NCBI RefSeq assembly: GCF_000426625.1
Contig: NZ_KE384547.1
Coordinates: 1,665,159 to 1,729,158, forward strand
Direction of reading: 5' to 3'
Length of the DNA: 64,000 nucleotides
From: Psychrilyobacter atlanticus DSM 19335
GTDB taxonomy: Bacteria; Fusobacteriota; Fusobacteriia; Fusobacteriales; Fusobacteriaceae
The notes under the pieces are model-generated. The model saw only the letters and a program-made list of their open reading frames with translations, was not told the origin of the DNA and made no database searches. This document shows, one piece after another, positions 63,102-64,000 of this stretch (position 1 is its first letter; the number at the start of each line of letters is the position of its first letter). The position numbers and the translations under genes are program-made.

Positions 63102-64000
63102 TTTTGCCTTTCTTACTACATCTAATACAGTTCCATCTCTGTACTCGATTACTGCTACTATCTCATCGGTAAATTCAACTTCTCTTGGTTTACCTGTCAT
63201 AGTTTCAGCAATATTTTTTAACTCATCGATAGTCATAATCGGTAAGTTAGTTTCCTTCAATCTTTCGATTAATTCTGTTCTCTTAGGATTGATTGCTATC
63301 CCTCTTTCAGTTACTATTACATCCACAGTCTCCCCTGGAGTAGTCAGAGCAGTTACCCTGTCTTTTATAGCAGATATTCTAGAGTTAGCTAATTGTGTTA
63401 CGATTATAGCTAATTTAGCTCCAGCTGATGTATCTGCATGTCCACCAGAACCACCCATGATAGTACCATCAGAAGTAGTAGTTACATTTACATTAAAGTC
63501 TGTATCTATCTCTGTAGCTCCTAATATAACTATGTCTAATTTATTTACTACTGAACCTTTGTTATCTGCATTTGCATACATAGATGCTGACATAGTCATA
63601 TGTCCTGCATTTTCCTTAGCTGATTTTATAGCTGCCAAATCAAAACATTGTACATCAAATAGTGATTTAAATAACCCCTCTTTATACATGTCTACGATAT
63701 AACCAGTTATCCCTCCAGAAGCAAAACTTCCTTTGATATTATTTTCAATCATCTCAGCTTTCATGTCTGCCGCTACTGCTAGAGATACTCCTCCGGCTCC
63801 AGTCTGGAAACTCATCCCATCTTTAAAATATCCAGAGTTTTTAATTAATTCTGTAGTCATATTTGCTATTTTTAATCCAATTGGATTTTTAGTGATTTGA
63901 GTAGTTCCAGATACGATTCCGTTTGGATCTCCTATAGCACCTACCACTACTACATAGTCTATAAGTGTTTGAGGAATATCAATAGTTGTATTTGGATATT
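63099..64000 (-). CDS. citF: Citrate lyase alpha subunit (5' end outside the window)
   Basis: CitF is the acyl-carrier transferase subunit of citrate lyase, which converts citrate to acetate and oxaloacetate for fermentation. The frame stays open to base 64000 on the minus strand, so the N-terminal part (about 210 residues) is cut off. The visible part reads ...IDIPQTLIDYVVVVGAIGDPNGIVSGTT, GAGGVSLAVAADMKAEMIENNIKGSFASGGITGYIVDMY and TVDVIVTERGIAINPKR. Other lyase genes are expected upstream, outside the window. The terminators at 62887-62979 lie after it. Confidence 0.93.
   Translation of the reverse strand, partial: YPNTTIDIPQTLIDYVVVVGAIGDPNGIVSGTTQITKNPIGLKIANMTTELIKNSGYFKDGMSFQTGAGGVSLAVAADMKAEMIENNIKGSFASGGITGYIVDMYKEGLFKSLFDVQCFDLAAIKSAKENAGHMTMSASMYANADNKGSVVNKLDIVILGATEIDTDFNVNVTTTSDGTIMGGSGGHADTSAGAKLAIIVTQLANSRISAIKDRVTALTTPGETVDVIVTERGIAINPKRTELIERLKETNLPIMTIDELKNIAETMTGKPREVEFTDEIVAVIEYRDGTVLDVVRKAK

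Overview
The window reads as a chromosomal segment of a low-G+C anaerobe that makes lipopolysaccharide, most likely a member of the Fusobacteriota (an Ilyobacter/Propionigenium/Psychrilyobacter-like organism). This is an inference. It has a lipid A cluster (lpxC, fabZ, lpxA, lpxI, lpxB, msbA), so it should have an outer membrane. It also has genes more typical of Gram-positives: HPr kinase, SepF, YlmH, YitT, and a long SRP RNA with an Alu-type domain. Tyrosine phenol-lyase, citrate lyase and oleate hydratase point to a fermenter of amino acids and organic acids. I see no rRNA, tRNA, CRISPR array, prophage or intact insertion sequence.

Layout. 1-7.6 kb (+) is a dense operon: a double-length HPr kinase, YitT, folB, a folK-DUF523(TudS-like) fusion, nrnA, two lipoproteins (CsgG-like and DUF799/GNA1162-like) and sepF. 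7.7-11 kb holds a PfkB-type kinase, a divergent LysR/DJ-1 pair and rdgB. 11.3-20.1 kb (-) runs pcrA-lpxC-fabZ-lpxA-lpxI-lpxB-msbA, then rph and rdgB; this is the lipid A and RNA/nucleotide housekeeping block. 20.2-26.5 kb has a GNAT-CDF fusion, oleate hydratase, an alkyladenine glycosylase, the long SRP RNA (-), a tiny peptide unit with its own promoter and terminator, and tyrosine phenol-lyase. 26.5-42.5 kb is mixed housekeeping: an XRE regulator, mgtE with a decayed partial copy, an AsmA-like protein, ylmH, pssA, a GGDEF protein, a MATE pump, a radical SAM/queuosine-transporter pair, PBP1A, rlmN, an AlaX-type editing protein and tag.

42.5-58.9 kb (mostly -) is accessory in character. It contains a frameshifted lipoprotein, a nucleotidyltransferase, a methyltransferase remnant, a YoaP-like acetyltransferase, a HEAT protein, a flavodoxin and a GGDEF-EAL protein. 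These are followed by a 15-gene co-directional array with five GNAT acetyltransferases, two CPBP membrane proteases and assorted small enzymes. 59.2-64 kb has a radical SAM protein, zupT with an unusual terminator at its start, a DEAD-box helicase and the start-truncated citF.

The items most worth a second look are: the tandem HprK whose two halves have degenerated in complementary ways and which keeps an internal ribosome binding site; the FolK-TudS fusion; the GNAT-CDF fusion; the A8 slippery tract that splits a lipoprotein; the terminator hairpin that contains the zupT Shine-Dalgarno; the 22-bp palindrome inside a 20-bp promoter spacer before the MATE pump; and the separate 22-aa peptide unit in front of tpl.
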